In this document: piece by piece, positions 9,899 to 19,058 of the stretch | Layout: every line of letters begins with the position of its first letter | Numbering within the stretch: position 1 is the stretch's first letter | Source of the DNA: Microbulbifer sp. YPW1 | Lineage (GTDB): Bacteria > Pseudomonadota > Gammaproteobacteria > Pseudomonadales > Cellvibrionaceae | Reading direction: 5' to 3' | Length of the DNA: 64,000 nt | NCBI RefSeq assembly: GCF_013367775.1 | Contig: NZ_CP055157.1 | Location: 1,302,001-1,366,000 of the forward strand | Program-made: the position numbers and the translations under genes | Notes under the pieces: generated by a model | Database searches by the model: none | Seen by the model: the letters and a program-made list of their open reading frames with translations, nothing else | What the model was told of the DNA's origin: nothing

Positions 9899-10855
9899 AT
9901 GAGCCACACGCTCGGCGTGGTCATGGACCCCATCGCCAACATCAATTACAAGAAAGACACGACCCTCGCCCTTTTGCTCGCCGCCCAGCGCGCAGGGTTC
10001 AAGCTGCAGTACTTCCTGCAGTCAGACCTTTACCTGGATGGCGGCAAACCCATGGGTAACGGCTCCCCGCTGGAGGTTTTCGAGGACCCGAAAAACTGGT
10101 TCAAGCTCGGCGAGCGCAAGCCTGTGCACCTGGGTGATCTCGATGTCCTGCTGATGCGCGTGGACCCGCCTTTCGACAACGAGTACATCTATTCCACCTA
10201 CATACTCGAGGCGGCCGAGCGCGCCGGCACCCTGGTGGCCAACAAGCCCCAGTCCCTGCGCGACTGCAATGAAAAAATCTTCGCCACCCATTTTGACGGC
10301 TGCTGCCCACCGCTGATTGTCAGCCGCGATATCGCACAGTTGCGCGCCTTTCACGCACAACACAGGGATGTGATTTTCAAACCGCTCGACGGTATGGGCG
10401 GCACCGGGATCTTTCACGTCAAACCCGACGGCAGCAACATGGGCGCAATCCTGGAAACCCTCACCGATAACGGCAAGCGCCAGATCATGGGGCAGCGTTA
10501 TATTCCGGAAATCAAAGACGGTGATAAACGCATTCTGATGGTGGATGGCGAGCCGGTGCCCTACTGTCTCGCGCGCATCCCCCAGGCCGGGGAAACCCGC
10601 GGCAACCTCGCCGCCGGCGGCCGCGGCGAAGCGCGCCCGCTTTCGGAACGCGACCTGTGGATTGCACGCAAGGTTGCGCCAACCCTCAAGGAAAAAGGCC
10701 TGTTGTTTGTCGGCCTGGACGTGATCGGCGACTACCTCACTGAGGTCAATGTCACCAGTCCCACCTGTGTACGAGAAATCGACGACGCCTACGGCACCGA
10801 TATCGGCGGACTATTGATGCGCGCGATCACAGACCGAATGGCGCAAAAAGGGTAA
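9899..10855 (+). CDS. gshB: Glutathione synthetase
   Basis: ATP-grasp ligase that joins gamma-glutamylcysteine and glycine to make glutathione in the cytosol. 318 aa against 316 in E. coli. Seen: N-terminal LGVVMDPIANINYKKDTTLA; the middle NKPQSLRDCNEKIFA; the ATP-grasp stretch VIFKPLDGMGGTGIF; the C-terminal FVGLDVIGDYLTEVNVTSPTCVREID. I chose the ATG at 9899 because the family begins MxxxLGVVMDPI; the frame is open further upstream without homology. It is divergent from pilG and is followed by a tonB-like gene, as in Pseudomonas. Confidence 0.96.
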   Translation: MSHTLGVVMDPIANINYKKDTTLALLLAAQRAGFKLQYFLQSDLYLDGGKPMGNGSPLEVFEDPKNWFKLGERKPVHLGDLDVLLMRVDPPFDNEYIYSTYILEAAERAGTLVANKPQSLRDCNEKIFATHFDGCCPPLIVSRDIAQLRAFHAQHRDVIFKPLDGMGGTGIFHVKPDGSNMGAILETLTDNGKRQIMGQRYIPEIKDGDKRILMVDGEPVPYCLARIPQAGETRGNLAAGGRGEARPLSERDLWIARKVAPTLKEKGLLFVGLDVIGDYLTEVNVTSPTCVREIDDAYGTDIGGLLMRAITDRMAQKG

Positions 10856-10949
10856 ACTGTCCGACTCCTGCCGGAGCCCGAATTGAGCGAATCAAGTCGC
10901 TCTGCCGGGTGCCGGCAGTTTCACGGCAGTAGTAAAAGCAATAACCAAA

Positions 10950-11891
10950 ATGACCGCAGCAGCCAGCCAACCCAGCGCCACGCGCGCCACACTGGATCAG
11001 CCCCAGGCGACACCACCGTCCCAGGGGGATCGATTTACGTTTGCCCTGTTCCTGGCCTGCGCGCTGCACGCCCTGTTGATCTTTGGTGTGGCGTTTACCG
11101 CGCCCGAAGCCAAGGAAGCGCCACCTACTCTGGAAGTCACCCTCGCCCAGCATCGCTCCGTTGACGCGCCGGACGACGCCGACTACCTGGCGCAACACAA
11201 TCAGCAGGCCAGTGGCACCGCGGAGACTCCCAAGGAACTCTCCACCGATCGCCGCGCGGAAATCGCCGATACCAGCATCCGCCAGGTCAATCCACTGCCC
11301 CAGCAACAGGCAGCGCGCCCCGCCGATCAGTTGCGCCAGCTGGTCACCACCATTGGTGACAGCCCGCAACAGGCACCGGAGCTACCTGCGGAAGACAAGC
11401 GCTCGGAAGAAAAACGCGGCGATGCACCCACGGACCTGCCCCCCAGCAACCCGGAAATTGCCAGCCTGCAAGCACGCCTGGACAAAATTCGCCAGACTAT
11501 CGCGCAGCGCCCGCGGGTACGCCGCCTTACGTCGGTGGCCACCAAAGCCGCGCCTGATGCAGCCTACCTGCACGACTGGCGACAGAAAGTGGAAGCGATC
11601 GGCAACGACAATTTCCCCGAAGAGGCCCTGGCCCGCCAGATCACCGGCGACCTGCGAATGATGGTGCGATTGCTGCCGAGCGGTGCAGTGGAAGAGGTGG
11701 TCATCCTGGAGTCCTCCGGCGAGCGCGTGCTCGATGACGCCGCCCAGCAGATCGTACGCCTGGCGGCACCCTTTGCTCCCTTCCCGCCAGAAATTCGCAA
11801 AGAGGCCGATCGCCTGGAAATCATTCGCACCTGGCGATTTGAAATGACCGGGTTTTCCACCGCCGCCGGTAAAGCCCCAAGCCGCGGTTGA
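10950..11891 (+). CDS. TonB-family energy transducer-like protein
   Basis: 313 aa. A single membrane anchor is at about residues 29-50 (FALFLACALHALLIFGVAF), followed by a long Pro/Gln/Glu-rich periplasmic spacer and a C-terminal TonB fold (MMVRLLPSGAVEEVVILESSGERVLDDAAQQIV... LEIIRTWRF). Such proteins pass proton-motive-force energy to outer-membrane partners. In Pseudomonas the gene in this position, between gshB and yqgE, is tonB3, required for twitching, so a role in pilus assembly is a reasonable inference. No exbB/exbD genes are adjacent. Confidence 0.85.
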   Translation: MTAAASQPSATRATLDQPQATPPSQGDRFTFALFLACALHALLIFGVAFTAPEAKEAPPTLEVTLAQHRSVDAPDDADYLAQHNQQASGTAETPKELSTDRRAEIADTSIRQVNPLPQQQAARPADQLRQLVTTIGDSPQQAPELPAEDKRSEEKRGDAPTDLPPSNPEIASLQARLDKIRQTIAQRPRVRRLTSVATKAAPDAAYLHDWRQKVEAIGNDNFPEEALARQITGDLRMMVRLLPSGAVEEVVILESSGERVLDDAAQQIVRLAAPFAPFPPEIRKEADRLEIIRTWRFEMTGFSTAAGKAPSRG

Positions 11892-11912
11892 GCGCGTCTC
11901 TCGCTCAACCGC
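11884..11912 (+). terminator. Hairpin spanning the tonB-like stop codon
   Basis: GCGGTTGAGCG and CGCTCAACCGC pair perfectly over 11 bp with a 7-nt loop, and the stem includes the TGA stop. The sequence after it (ACTAAACTTAACG) lacks a U-run, so it may be an mRNA-end stabiliser or weak terminator. Confidence 0.45.
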
Positions 11913-11950
11913 ACTAAACTTAACGTTCATGCGCCAACCTCACGTGTCCC

Positions 11951-12535
11951 ATGCAGCCATCCAGTATCGATAGTGACCTCACCCACAACAGCCTGCGGGG
12001 CCAGTTCCTGATCGCCATGCCCGGCATGGAAGACCCGCGCTTCCATCAGGCGGTGGCCTTCGTCTGTGAACACGGCAAGGAGGGCACCATGGGGATCGTG
12101 ATCAATTCCCCTAGCAAGGTGACCTGGAAAGAGGTGTTCTCACAGTTATCCCTGGATGACACCAGCCTGCGCGGCGACGAGCCGGTACTGGTGGGCGGCC
12201 CAGTGGCTCAGGAGCAGGGTTTTGTACTGCACGGGCGCGGCATGCAGTTCGCCTCCACCGTGGAGGTCTCCGACGACATCAGTCTGACCGCCTCCAAAGA
12301 CATTATCGAATCCCTTGCCTGTGGACGCGGTCCGGATGACGTACTGCTGGCACTGGGTTATGCCGGCTGGGGACCCGGGCAACTGGAGCAGGAGATCGCC
12401 GAGAACGCCTGGCTGACCCTGCCCGCGGAGCCGGAAATCCTGTTCGCCACCCCATGGGACAAACGCTGGCACACCGCCGCCTCTCGCCACGGTATCGACC
12501 TGAGCGGGATAGGCACCCAGTCCGGTCACGCCTGA
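11951..12535 (+). CDS. YqgE/AlgH family protein
   Basis: 194-aa cytosolic protein of the YqgE/AlgH family. Family hallmarks are seen: LRGQFLIAMPGMEDPRF near the N terminus, HGKEGTMGIVINSPS, PVLVGGPVAQEQGFVLH, and LLALGYAGWGPGQLEQEI near the C terminus. The biochemical role is not established; the gene usually sits directly before ruvX/yqgF, as here (9-bp gap). Confidence 0.93.
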   Translation: MQPSSIDSDLTHNSLRGQFLIAMPGMEDPRFHQAVAFVCEHGKEGTMGIVINSPSKVTWKEVFSQLSLDDTSLRGDEPVLVGGPVAQEQGFVLHGRGMQFASTVEVSDDISLTASKDIIESLACGRGPDDVLLALGYAGWGPGQLEQEIAENAWLTLPAEPEILFATPWDKRWHTAASRHGIDLSGIGTQSGHA

Positions 12536-12544
12536 GCAGCAAGC

Positions 12545-12973
12545 ATGAGCAAACCTGTAACCGCCCTCGCCTTCGATTTCGGCACCCGCTCAATCGGCCT
12601 TGCCTACGGCCAGAGCCTCACCGGCAGTGCCCGCGAACTGGATCCACTGCCCGCCAAAGACGGCAAGCCCGACTGGGATCAGGTGCAGAAGGTCGTCAAC
12701 GAATGGCGCCCGCAGGTGTTGCTGGTAGGTCTGCCGCTGAATATGGACGGCAGCGAGAGCGAGTTCGGCGCCCGTGCGCGCAAGTTCGGCCAGCGCCTGC
12801 ACGGCCGCCTGGGTCTGCCCGTGGCCTACGCCGATGAGCGCCTGAGCACCCGCGCGGCAAAAGACGAGGCGCGCGAGCGGGGCCACCGCGGCGACTACGC
12901 CAACCAGCCGGTGGATTCCATTGCCGCGCGGATCTTTCTTGAGGACTGGTTGCGCCAGCAGGGCGAAAGCTAG
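12545..12973 (+). CDS. ruvX: RuvX/YqgF RNase H-fold nuclease
   Basis: 142-aa putative Holliday-junction resolvase, also reported as a pre-16S rRNA 5'-end nuclease (YqgF). Seen: the first acidic motif LAFDFGTRSIGLAYG, then VLLVGLPLNMDGSESE, YADERLSTRAAKDEA and the final DSIAARIFLEDWL with acidic residues. The length is typical (E. coli 138). It is translationally close to yqgE. Confidence 0.94.
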   Translation: MSKPVTALAFDFGTRSIGLAYGQSLTGSARELDPLPAKDGKPDWDQVQKVVNEWRPQVLLVGLPLNMDGSESEFGARARKFGQRLHGRLGLPVAYADERLSTRAAKDEARERGHRGDYANQPVDSIAARIFLEDWLRQQGES

Positions 12974-13038
12974 CTCCTCCAATCAGCGCCCCAAACTGAT
13001 AGACTTGCGCGCAAATTTCCATCGATCCCGTTGCGCGC

Positions 13039-13974
13039 ATGACCGAAAACACTATCACCACCATCCGAATCGCTACCCGCGAGAGTGCCCTCGCCCTGTG
13101 GCAGGCCAACTACGTCAAGCAACAGCTGGAGCTCCACCACCCGGACCTCACCGTTGAACTGTTGCCACTCACCAGCCGCGGCGACCAGCTGCTGGATATC
13201 CCGCTTAGCAAAGTGGGCGGCAAGGGTCTGTTCGTCAAAGAACTGGAAAAAGCCATGCTCGAGGGGCGCGCCGACATCGCGGTGCACTCTATGAAAGACG
13301 TGCCGATGGAGTTTCCCGAAGGACTGCACCTGCCGGTAATCTGCGAGCGCGAAGACCCGCGCGACGCCTTTGTGAGCAATCACTACCGCTCCCTCGAAGA
13401 GCTGCCGCAAGGTGCGGTGGTCGGCACCTCCAGCCTGCGCCGCCAGTGCCAGGTGCTGGCCCTGCGCCCGGATCTGGAAGTGAAATTCCTGCGCGGCAAC
13501 GTCAACACCCGTCTGGCAAAGCTGGACGCCGGCGACTACGACGCCATCATCCTCGCCGCCGCCGGCCTGCTGCGCCTGGAAATGCGTGAGCGCATCGCCG
13601 CATTTATCGAACCCGAAGTACTGCTGCCCGCTGGCGGGCAGGGTGCCGTGGGCATCGAATCCCGTCGCGACCCTGCACTCGAGGCACTGCTCGCACCCCT
13701 GCACCACACCGATACCAGCCACCATCTGGTCGCCGAGCGCGCCATGGTGCGCCGCCTCAACGGCAGCTGTCAGGTACCCATCGGCTGCTACGCGATTTTC
13801 GAGGGCGAGGACAAGAAGCAGCTGTATATGCGCGGCCTGGTAGGCAGCCCCGACGGCACCACCATGCTCAACAGTGAAATTCGCGGACACGTGTCGGAAG
13901 CCGAAACCCTCGGCACCCGCCTGGCCGAGCAACTGCTCGATGCCGGCGCCGACAAGATTCTCGCGGCCATCTGA
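13039..13974 (+). CDS. hemC: Porphobilinogen deaminase (hydroxymethylbilane synthase)
   Basis: Polymerises four porphobilinogen molecules to hydroxymethylbilane in tetrapyrrole synthesis. 311 aa. Seen: [62 protein letters not shown] and the dipyrromethane-cofactor site [16 protein letters not shown] start at 13039. First gene of hemC-hemD-hemX-hemY, with hemD starting 16 bp later. In Pseudomonas hemC is next to algR; here the algR-like gene is 27 kb away. Confidence 0.97.
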   Translation: MTENTITTIRIATRESALALWQANYVKQQLELHHPDLTVELLPLTSRGDQLLDIPLSKVGGKGLFVKELEKAMLEGRADIAVHSMKDVPMEFPEGLHLPVICEREDPRDAFVSNHYRSLEELPQGAVVGTSSLRRQCQVLALRPDLEVKFLRGNVNTRLAKLDAGDYDAIILAAAGLLRLEMRERIAAFIEPEVLLPAGGQGAVGIESRRDPALEALLAPLHHTDTSHHLVAERAMVRRLNGSCQVPIGCYAIFEGEDKKQLYMRGLVGSPDGTTMLNSEIRGHVSEAETLGTRLAEQLLDAGADKILAAI

Positions 13975-13990
13975 TTCCTCACCCGCAGCC

Positions 13991-14809
13991 ATGAACAGCG
14001 CCACCGAGGCACTCGCCGGACGACGTATCCTGATCACCCGCCCCGCTCACCAGAGCGGCGGCTGGCGCGATCTGCTGCACACAGCCGGCGCGCTCACCGA
14101 CTGTATTCCGCTGCTGGATATCGTACCGGTGGAAGAAAATGAAGCGATTCAGGCCATCAAAAACCTGGTGATGGATTTCGACCAGTTTGAACACGCCATC
14201 TTCGTCTCGCAGAACGCGGTGCAACACGGCTTTGACTGGCTGGAGACCTATTGGCCGCAGCTGCCCCAGGGGCCGCGCTACTACGCCATTGGCGCCGCGA
14301 CCGCGCGCGCCATCCGCGCCCGGGGTGCGGAACCCGAAATCGGCAATACCGGTGACGCCGGTGACGGAATCCCCAGCACCATGGATTCGGAGGCACTGCT
14401 GGCGCTGTCGCCGCTGCAGCATCCGCAAGGTGAGCGGGTGATCATTTTCCGCGGCCAGGGCGGCCGCACCCTGATTGGCGACACCCTGGTCGAGCGCGGT
14501 GCGCGCCTCGATTACTGCGAGCTCTACCAGCGCGCACTGCCCGCGGAAGCCACCGAGCAATTGCGCGCCTACGGGCATATTCCCGACGCAATCACCGTGC
14601 ACAGCGGCGAAACCCTCGACAATCTGCATCGTGCACTCGATGCGAGCGGCCGCAGCGCCCTGCGCCAGTGCCACCTCATCTGCCCGAGCCCACGGGTTGC
14701 CGGGCGAGCGCGCGAACTCGGCTTTACCCGGGTTCTCGCCGCGCACAATGCCGGCGACAGCGCGATGCTGGCCGCACTGAAAGACGCTCTGGCCGCCGAC
14801 GATTCCTGA
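13991..14809 (+). CDS. hemD: Uroporphyrinogen-III synthase
   Basis: Closes and inverts ring D of hydroxymethylbilane to give uroporphyrinogen III. 272 aa. The family is poorly conserved, but GRRILITRPAHQSGGW at the start, FVSQNAVQHGFDWL, YYAIGAATARAIRARG and CPSPRVAGRARELGFTRVLAA fit the HemD bilobal fold. The ATG at 13991 is chosen because it sits 16 bp after hemC and begins the homologous region. Confidence 0.92.
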   Translation: MNSATEALAGRRILITRPAHQSGGWRDLLHTAGALTDCIPLLDIVPVEENEAIQAIKNLVMDFDQFEHAIFVSQNAVQHGFDWLETYWPQLPQGPRYYAIGAATARAIRARGAEPEIGNTGDAGDGIPSTMDSEALLALSPLQHPQGERVIIFRGQGGRTLIGDTLVERGARLDYCELYQRALPAEATEQLRAYGHIPDAITVHSGETLDNLHRALDASGRSALRQCHLICPSPRVAGRARELGFTRVLAAHNAGDSAMLAALKDALAADDS

Positions 14810-15007
14810 TTACACGCCAGAGTCGGTAAAAAATTTCATTTCCGCGCCAGACTCCGTATAAAGAACCGCTTCAGTCGCTATAATTTGGCGACAAAATTTC
14901 TTTCGGCAGACGCGGCAGTGTCCGCCAGCCCGTCGCACGACCGGTCTGGCCGCGGAAGAAAGCCGGTGCCATTAGCATCCCAGTATCCATTCTGAGCAAG
15001 CGAGTCC

Positions 15008-16543
15008 ATGAGCGATAAAAAAGCCCCGCCGCCCTCCACCCCGGATAACAACGGCGACAAAAAGGCCGATGAAAAAGATGTGCCGATGGTGACCCGCAAA
15101 GCCGAACCCAAGAGCAATTTCGCCAAAGCGGCAGAAACGTCCGGTAAAAGCGGCGACAAGGCGACCAGCAAATCCGCCGCAGGTGCAGGTAAAAAGCCCC
15201 CCAAGGCAGGCACCGCGAAAAAAGGGCGCGGCTGGACCTGGTTCTGGTTACTGCTACTGGCGCTGATCGCCGCAGCAGTCGCGGCCTGGTACCTGCTGCC
15301 CGGTGTGCGTCAGCAGGTCGGGCAACATCTGCAGACACTGCCGGTAATCGGTAAACACTTCTCTGCCGGCAGCAGCACCACCGATACCGCGAATTCGCCG
15401 CAGCAAAGCGGCAGCGACAACCATGGTGCGACCACGCCGGACTATCAGGTAGATACAAACCAGGGCAATTCCAGCAGCGACGAATTACCGTCGGATTCCA
15501 CTGCGAGCGCACAACAACCCCCGACGCCCGAACAGCCGATATTGCAGCCGGAGGAGTCCCGCCCATCACCGGATACATCATCTCCCAACACACCGGCCGC
15601 CACCTCTCCGATGCCGCCGCAAGACCAGAGCGCACAATTGATCCGCGCACTGCGCCAGCAACTGTCCCAGCAGAACCAGCAGCTGACGCAACAGGGCGAG
15701 ACCATCGAGCAGCTGCAGCAACAGCTGGCAGGCTTGCAGCGCAATGTCACCGCCCAGGGCAACCGCCTGAGCCAGCTCGGCAACGCCAGCCGGGAAGACT
15801 GGCAACTGGCAGAAGCGGACTATCTGCTGCGCCTCGCCAACCAGCGCCTGATGCTGGAACAGGACAGCCGCGCCGCCCTCGGCCTGCTGCAGGAAGTGGA
15901 CACCATCATGCGCCAGGTCGACCTGCCGGACCTGTTTGGCGTACGCCAACAGTTGGCGCGGGACATCACCGAACTCAAGCTGGTGGAAAATGTGGATCGC
16001 GAGGGACTCTACCTGCGCCTGCGCGCACTGGAAGAGCAGATGGTCAAACTGAATATCCAGCCCCAGTTCGATCTCGCCAAACGGGATGCCGCCAGCGCCA
16101 AAGCCCAGTCGGATAACGCCGATGTGGGCGAAGCACATTTCCGCTCCAGCTGGGACAACTTCGTCGACTTCCTCAAGGGCTCTGTGCGTATCCGCGACGG
16201 CGAGGTAGACCCGGTACTGCTGTCGCCGCAAAGCGAAACCCGCTTCCGCCAGAGCCTGCGCCTGAACATGGAACAGGCCGAACTGGCCGTGCTGCGCGCG
16301 GACGACACCGTGTACAAGGAATCCCTCAACCACGCGCGCCAACTGCTGCTGGATTACGGCGTGGAGAACCCCCAGCGCCAGGTAATCCTGCGCGAGCTGG
16401 AAGAGTTGAGCCAGGAGAAGGTGAAAACCGACCTGCCCAACCTGAGCGCCTCGCAGAGCGCCCTGCGCAGCTATATCGATCGCATGCACAAGGTCTCCGC
16501 GGGTCAGTCGGACGACAGCGGTAACGGAGGCAGCTTCCAGTGA
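15008..16543 (+). CDS. hemX: HemX-like membrane protein
   Basis: 511 aa. The N-terminal about 75 residues are Lys/Pro-rich and cytosolic. A single membrane helix at about 78-98 (WTWFWLLLLALIAAAVAAWYL) is followed by a Ser/Thr/Pro-rich spacer, a glutamine-rich coiled coil (about 213-250) and a helical C-terminal domain (DWQLAEADYLLRLANQRL). It is often labelled a uroporphyrinogen methyltransferase, but no SAM-methylase motif is visible, so that activity should not be assumed. The stop overlaps the hemY GTG start. Confidence 0.9.
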   Translation: MSDKKAPPPSTPDNNGDKKADEKDVPMVTRKAEPKSNFAKAAETSGKSGDKATSKSAAGAGKKPPKAGTAKKGRGWTWFWLLLLALIAAAVAAWYLLPGVRQQVGQHLQTLPVIGKHFSAGSSTTDTANSPQQSGSDNHGATTPDYQVDTNQGNSSSDELPSDSTASAQQPPTPEQPILQPEESRPSPDTSSPNTPAATSPMPPQDQSAQLIRALRQQLSQQNQQLTQQGETIEQLQQQLAGLQRNVTAQGNRLSQLGNASREDWQLAEADYLLRLANQRLMLEQDSRAALGLLQEVDTIMRQVDLPDLFGVRQQLARDITELKLVENVDREGLYLRLRALEEQMVKLNIQPQFDLAKRDAASAKAQSDNADVGEAHFRSSWDNFVDFLKGSVRIRDGEVDPVLLSPQSETRFRQSLRLNMEQAELAVLRADDTVYKESLNHARQLLLDYGVENPQRQVILRELEELSQEKVKTDLPNLSASQSALRSYIDRMHKVSAGQSDDSGNGGSFQ

Positions 16544-17793
16544 AACGCTTCCTCTTCTTCACCCTGGTACTCCTGCTCGGCGGCGCCCTGCTCGCCGAGG
16601 CCATGCGCTCCTATCCCGGCTACCTGTTGCTGATGGTGGGCGGCGATAGCGGCAAGCGGATCGAGATGAACCTGTGGGTCGCCATTGGCGGACTGGTACT
16701 GGGCCTGCTCATCCTGTTCCTGCTGATCTGGCTACTGCGCAGCCTTGCACGCGCCATCGAGGGCAGCGTGAGCCGCATTCGCTTTGGTCGCAGCCGCATG
16801 GCCCGCCGCCGTCTTACCAACGGGCTGGTCGAGTATATGGAAGGCAACTGGGCCCGCGCGCGCCGCCTGCTGCTGAAAAGCGCGGCCCGCTCCGATGCCC
16901 CCATCATCAACTACCTGGCCGCCGCCCGCAGCGCGTTCGAACTCGGCTACCGGGATGAAGCCAACGAGCTGCTCGCCAAGGCCGAGGCCACCGGCGACGA
17001 TACCCAGCTCGCCGTCGCCATCAGCCAGGCGCGCATGCAATTGCTCGACAAACACTACGAGCAATGCATCGCGAGCCTGCAGCGTGCCATGCAGGAAGAG
17101 CCCAATCACCCCGCATTGCTGCAGCTGTTGCGCCAGGCCTACTACCACATCGGCGAGTGGAACGGTCTCCGCGAATTGCTCCCGCGCCTGGAAAAGCACG
17201 GCACCATGCCGGAATCCCAGCTGCAGCAACTGGAGCTCGAGGTGTACCAGAATCTGCTGCGCGACGCCGCCAACCGCAAAGACCGGGAAAAACTCCGCGA
17301 GATCTGGCAGAGCTTGAATGGCCGCTGGCAACGCAATATCGAGCTGCGCAATCTCTACGGCGAGACCCTGCACAAGGTCGGTGATGACGTGGAAGCGGAA
17401 AAACATCTGCGCTGGATTTTGAACCGGGAATGGCGCGGCGATACCGTGCGCCTGTACGGACACCTCACCGGCGCCGACGCCAATCAACAGCTCTCCGTTG
17501 CGGATGGCTGGCAGAAAGAATACGGGGAAAACGCCGACCTGCTCACCTGCCTGGGGCGGCTGTGCCTGCGCAATGAAATCTGGGGCAAGGCCCGGCAGTA
17601 TTTTGAAAAAAGCCTGCTGCTGCGCTCAGACCCGGTCACCTCCGCCGAGCTGGCGCGCCTGCTGTTCGCCCTGGGAGAAAAAGACCAGGCAGCGCGCCTG
17701 TATGAGCAGGGGTTGTTACAGGCGGTTTCCGACCTGCCGCAATTGCCGCTGCCGGGGCAGAATTCCAGTATGCTAAGTACTAAAGCATCCTGA
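16540..17793 (+). CDS. hemY: HemY-like TPR membrane protein
   Basis: 417 aa. Two N-terminal membrane helices (about 2-22 and 45-66) precede a TPR-rich domain (NGLVEYMEGNWARARRLLLKSA... AARSAFELGYRDEANELLAKAE). This is the proteobacterial HemY of the hemCDXY operon, unrelated to Bacillus HemY oxidase; its exact function is not established. GTG start at 16540, overlapping the hemX stop (GTGA). Confidence 0.92.
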   Translation: MKRFLFFTLVLLLGGALLAEAMRSYPGYLLLMVGGDSGKRIEMNLWVAIGGLVLGLLILFLLIWLLRSLARAIEGSVSRIRFGRSRMARRRLTNGLVEYMEGNWARARRLLLKSAARSDAPIINYLAAARSAFELGYRDEANELLAKAEATGDDTQLAVAISQARMQLLDKHYEQCIASLQRAMQEEPNHPALLQLLRQAYYHIGEWNGLRELLPRLEKHGTMPESQLQQLELEVYQNLLRDAANRKDREKLREIWQSLNGRWQRNIELRNLYGETLHKVGDDVEAEKHLRWILNREWRGDTVRLYGHLTGADANQQLSVADGWQKEYGENADLLTCLGRLCLRNEIWGKARQYFEKSLLLRSDPVTSAELARLLFALGEKDQAARLYEQGLLQAVSDLPQLPLPGQNSSMLSTKAS

Positions 17794-17862
17794 TCGTGCC
17801 AACAGCAAAAAAGGTTGAATCAACGCCTTAACTACTTTCGAGACTGGAACCAGATCAGGTTG

Positions 17863-18210
17863 TCAGCGGTAAAACACCGCCAACCACACAGTCTGCTGCT
17901 GCGGGTCAGTCCAGCTCACCCGGTGACGGCAGTGGGCGGGAATATTCAGATAGTCTCCCGGCGCCAGCCCCACCTCCCGTGTGCCACGTGCGTTACCCCC
18001 GGCAGCAGGAGTTTCCAGCATGATACGCGCCGCCCCTTTCAGCAGGATCACCCATTCGCTCTCCTGCTGATCGTACCACTCTGACGCCGGCGTCACTTGC
18101 CCGCGGGAAACAATGCGCTCGATGCGAACGCGATCGGCACTGACAATATCTTCAAATACCTCGCCATCCAGTGCTTCGGGCAGCGCTGCGAAAATATTGT
18201 CAGCGTGCAA
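17863..18210 (-). CDS. Small cupin-domain protein
   Basis: 115 aa single cupin. Seen: SEWYDQQESEWVILLKGAARIML, with an E-x-V-I-L-L-K-G metal-site-like motif, and LAPGDYLNIPAHCRHRVSWTDP, with histidines of the second cupin motif. The substrate is unknown. The start is a TTG at 18210, supported by a strong GGAGGG seven bases upstream. It is convergent with hemY and 30 bp after the PLDc_N-type gene. Confidence 0.8.
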   Translation of the reverse strand: MHADNIFAALPEALDGEVFEDIVSADRVRIERIVSRGQVTPASEWYDQQESEWVILLKGAARIMLETPAAGGNARGTREVGLAPGDYLNIPAHCRHRVSWTDPQQQTVWLAVFYR

Positions 18211-18240
18211 GGAAACCCTCCAAAACCGGCTTGCGAATAC

Positions 18241-18417
18241 TCATCCGGAGCGTCCACCGGGCCCCATCAGGAACCAGGCGATCAGGCCGATAACCGGGAG
18301 GATCAGCACTATCAACACCCACACCAGTTTCTTGAGACCGCTGGCCGAACTCTGCAATATCTTGACGATCGCGTAGATATCCGCGATCAGTATCAGTAAA
18401 CCTAGTAATCCCTCCAT
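18241..18417 (-). CDS. Tiny PLDc_N-like membrane protein (58 aa)
   Basis: Starts at an ATG at 18417 behind GAGGGTGG and runs to a TGA at 18241. The protein begins MEGLLGLLILIADIYAIVKI and ends LIVLILPVIGLIAWFLMGPGG. Two membrane helices with the signature LPxIGLIxWFLMGPG resemble the phospholipase-D nuclease N-terminal (PLDc_N) domain found alone or at the start of cardiolipin synthases. It probably sits in the inner membrane and forms an operon with the cupin gene. Confidence 0.75.
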   Translation of the reverse strand: MEGLLGLLILIADIYAIVKILQSSASGLKKLVWVLIVLILPVIGLIAWFLMGPGGRSG

Positions 18418-18433
18418 TGATCCACCCTCTCAG

Positions 18434-18518
18434 TTACCATTGATCGTAAGCCACCAAGTATAGGTTGCCATCCGCATAATCCACGGGAACCGGGTACTGA
18501 ACAGTCGCTTCACTCAAT
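18434..18518. other. End of the cassette array with no recognisable attC
   Basis: The last cassette gene (stop at 18519) should be followed on minus by an attC, but no TAAC...GTTA hairpin is visible before the PLDc_N-type gene. A 34-codon frame (18434-18538, minus) overlapping the end of the acetyltransferase gene reads like protein (VQYPVPVDYADGNLYLVAYD) and may be the remnant of a chromosomal gene or of a cassette edge. Confidence 0.4.
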
Positions 18519-18938
18519 TTACTCAGCGATACACACATCGCGATCAAGCACCCAGCAACGCGGGTTATTCTCGAAACCCAGATGCTCATAATATGAATTC
18601 GCCGCGGGCGCGGCGATCAGGATCAACTTGCATTGCGGCCCGAGCTGCTCCTGTGTCATCCACAGCAATTTACGGCCAATGCCATTTTTTTGAAAATTGC
18701 CGTCTACCGCCAGGTCAGATAGATAACATGCATAATTAAAGTCGGTAACGCTTCTCGCGATACCTACCAGAGTATCTGCACGCCAGGCACTCACAGTCAG
18801 GCTACTATGCTTTAACATACCTCCAAGGCAAGCAGCATCATCTACCGGCCTGCGCTCTGCCAAAGTAGAGCGATCCAGCAAGCTTCGGAACTGTTCAACC
18901 GAAACCGCTTCATTTACTTTATATTCAATTTTCATCAT
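18519..18938 (-). CDS. Cassette 8: GNAT N-acetyltransferase
   Basis: 139 aa. The acetyl-CoA-binding core is seen: ACYLSDLAVDGNFQKNGIGRKLLWMTQEQL (Q/R-x-x-G-x-G/A) and ANSYYEHLGFE near the C terminus. The substrate is unknown. The start is the ATG at 18938 (MMKIEYKV), because further upstream the frame runs into the attC. Last cassette of the array. Confidence 0.85.
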   Translation of the reverse strand: MMKIEYKVNEAVSVEQFRSLLDRSTLAERRPVDDAACLGGMLKHSSLTVSAWRADTLVGIARSVTDFNYACYLSDLAVDGNFQKNGIGRKLLWMTQEQLGPQCKLILIAAPAANSYYEHLGFENNPRCWVLDRDVCIAE

Positions 18939-18940
18939 TA

Positions 18941-19058
18941 CCTGAACGCCGCACTCAGCCGCGGACAATTTTGGGCGCTTTATGCGCGATAATCGGAGCG
19001 AAGCGACCGCGCATAAAGTGCACAAAGTTGGCCGTCGGTCTGCAGCGCATTGTTATGC
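18941..19058 (-). repeat. attC site A (long type)
   Basis: About 118 bp between cassettes 7 and 8. On minus it opens with TGCATAACAATGCGC and closes with GGCGTTCAGG. The closing core is degenerate (GTTCAGG instead of GTTRRRY). The inner arms CTTTATGCGCG and CGCGCATAAAG pair over a long stem. Confidence 0.8.

Noticed and set aside
10350..10375. A further CsrA-like site (ACAGGGATGTG) in gshB
   Set aside because: It lies inside conserved coding sequence and has no surrounding outer stem or second hairpin; it is probably chance.
12970..14037. Minus-strand frame of 355 codons over hemC
   Set aside because: Antisense shadow of porphobilinogen deaminase.
14856..14884. Promoter of hemX with TATAAT at 14879
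   Set aside because: The -10 box is good, but no acceptable -35 lies at 16-18 bp, so it is not listed as a feature.
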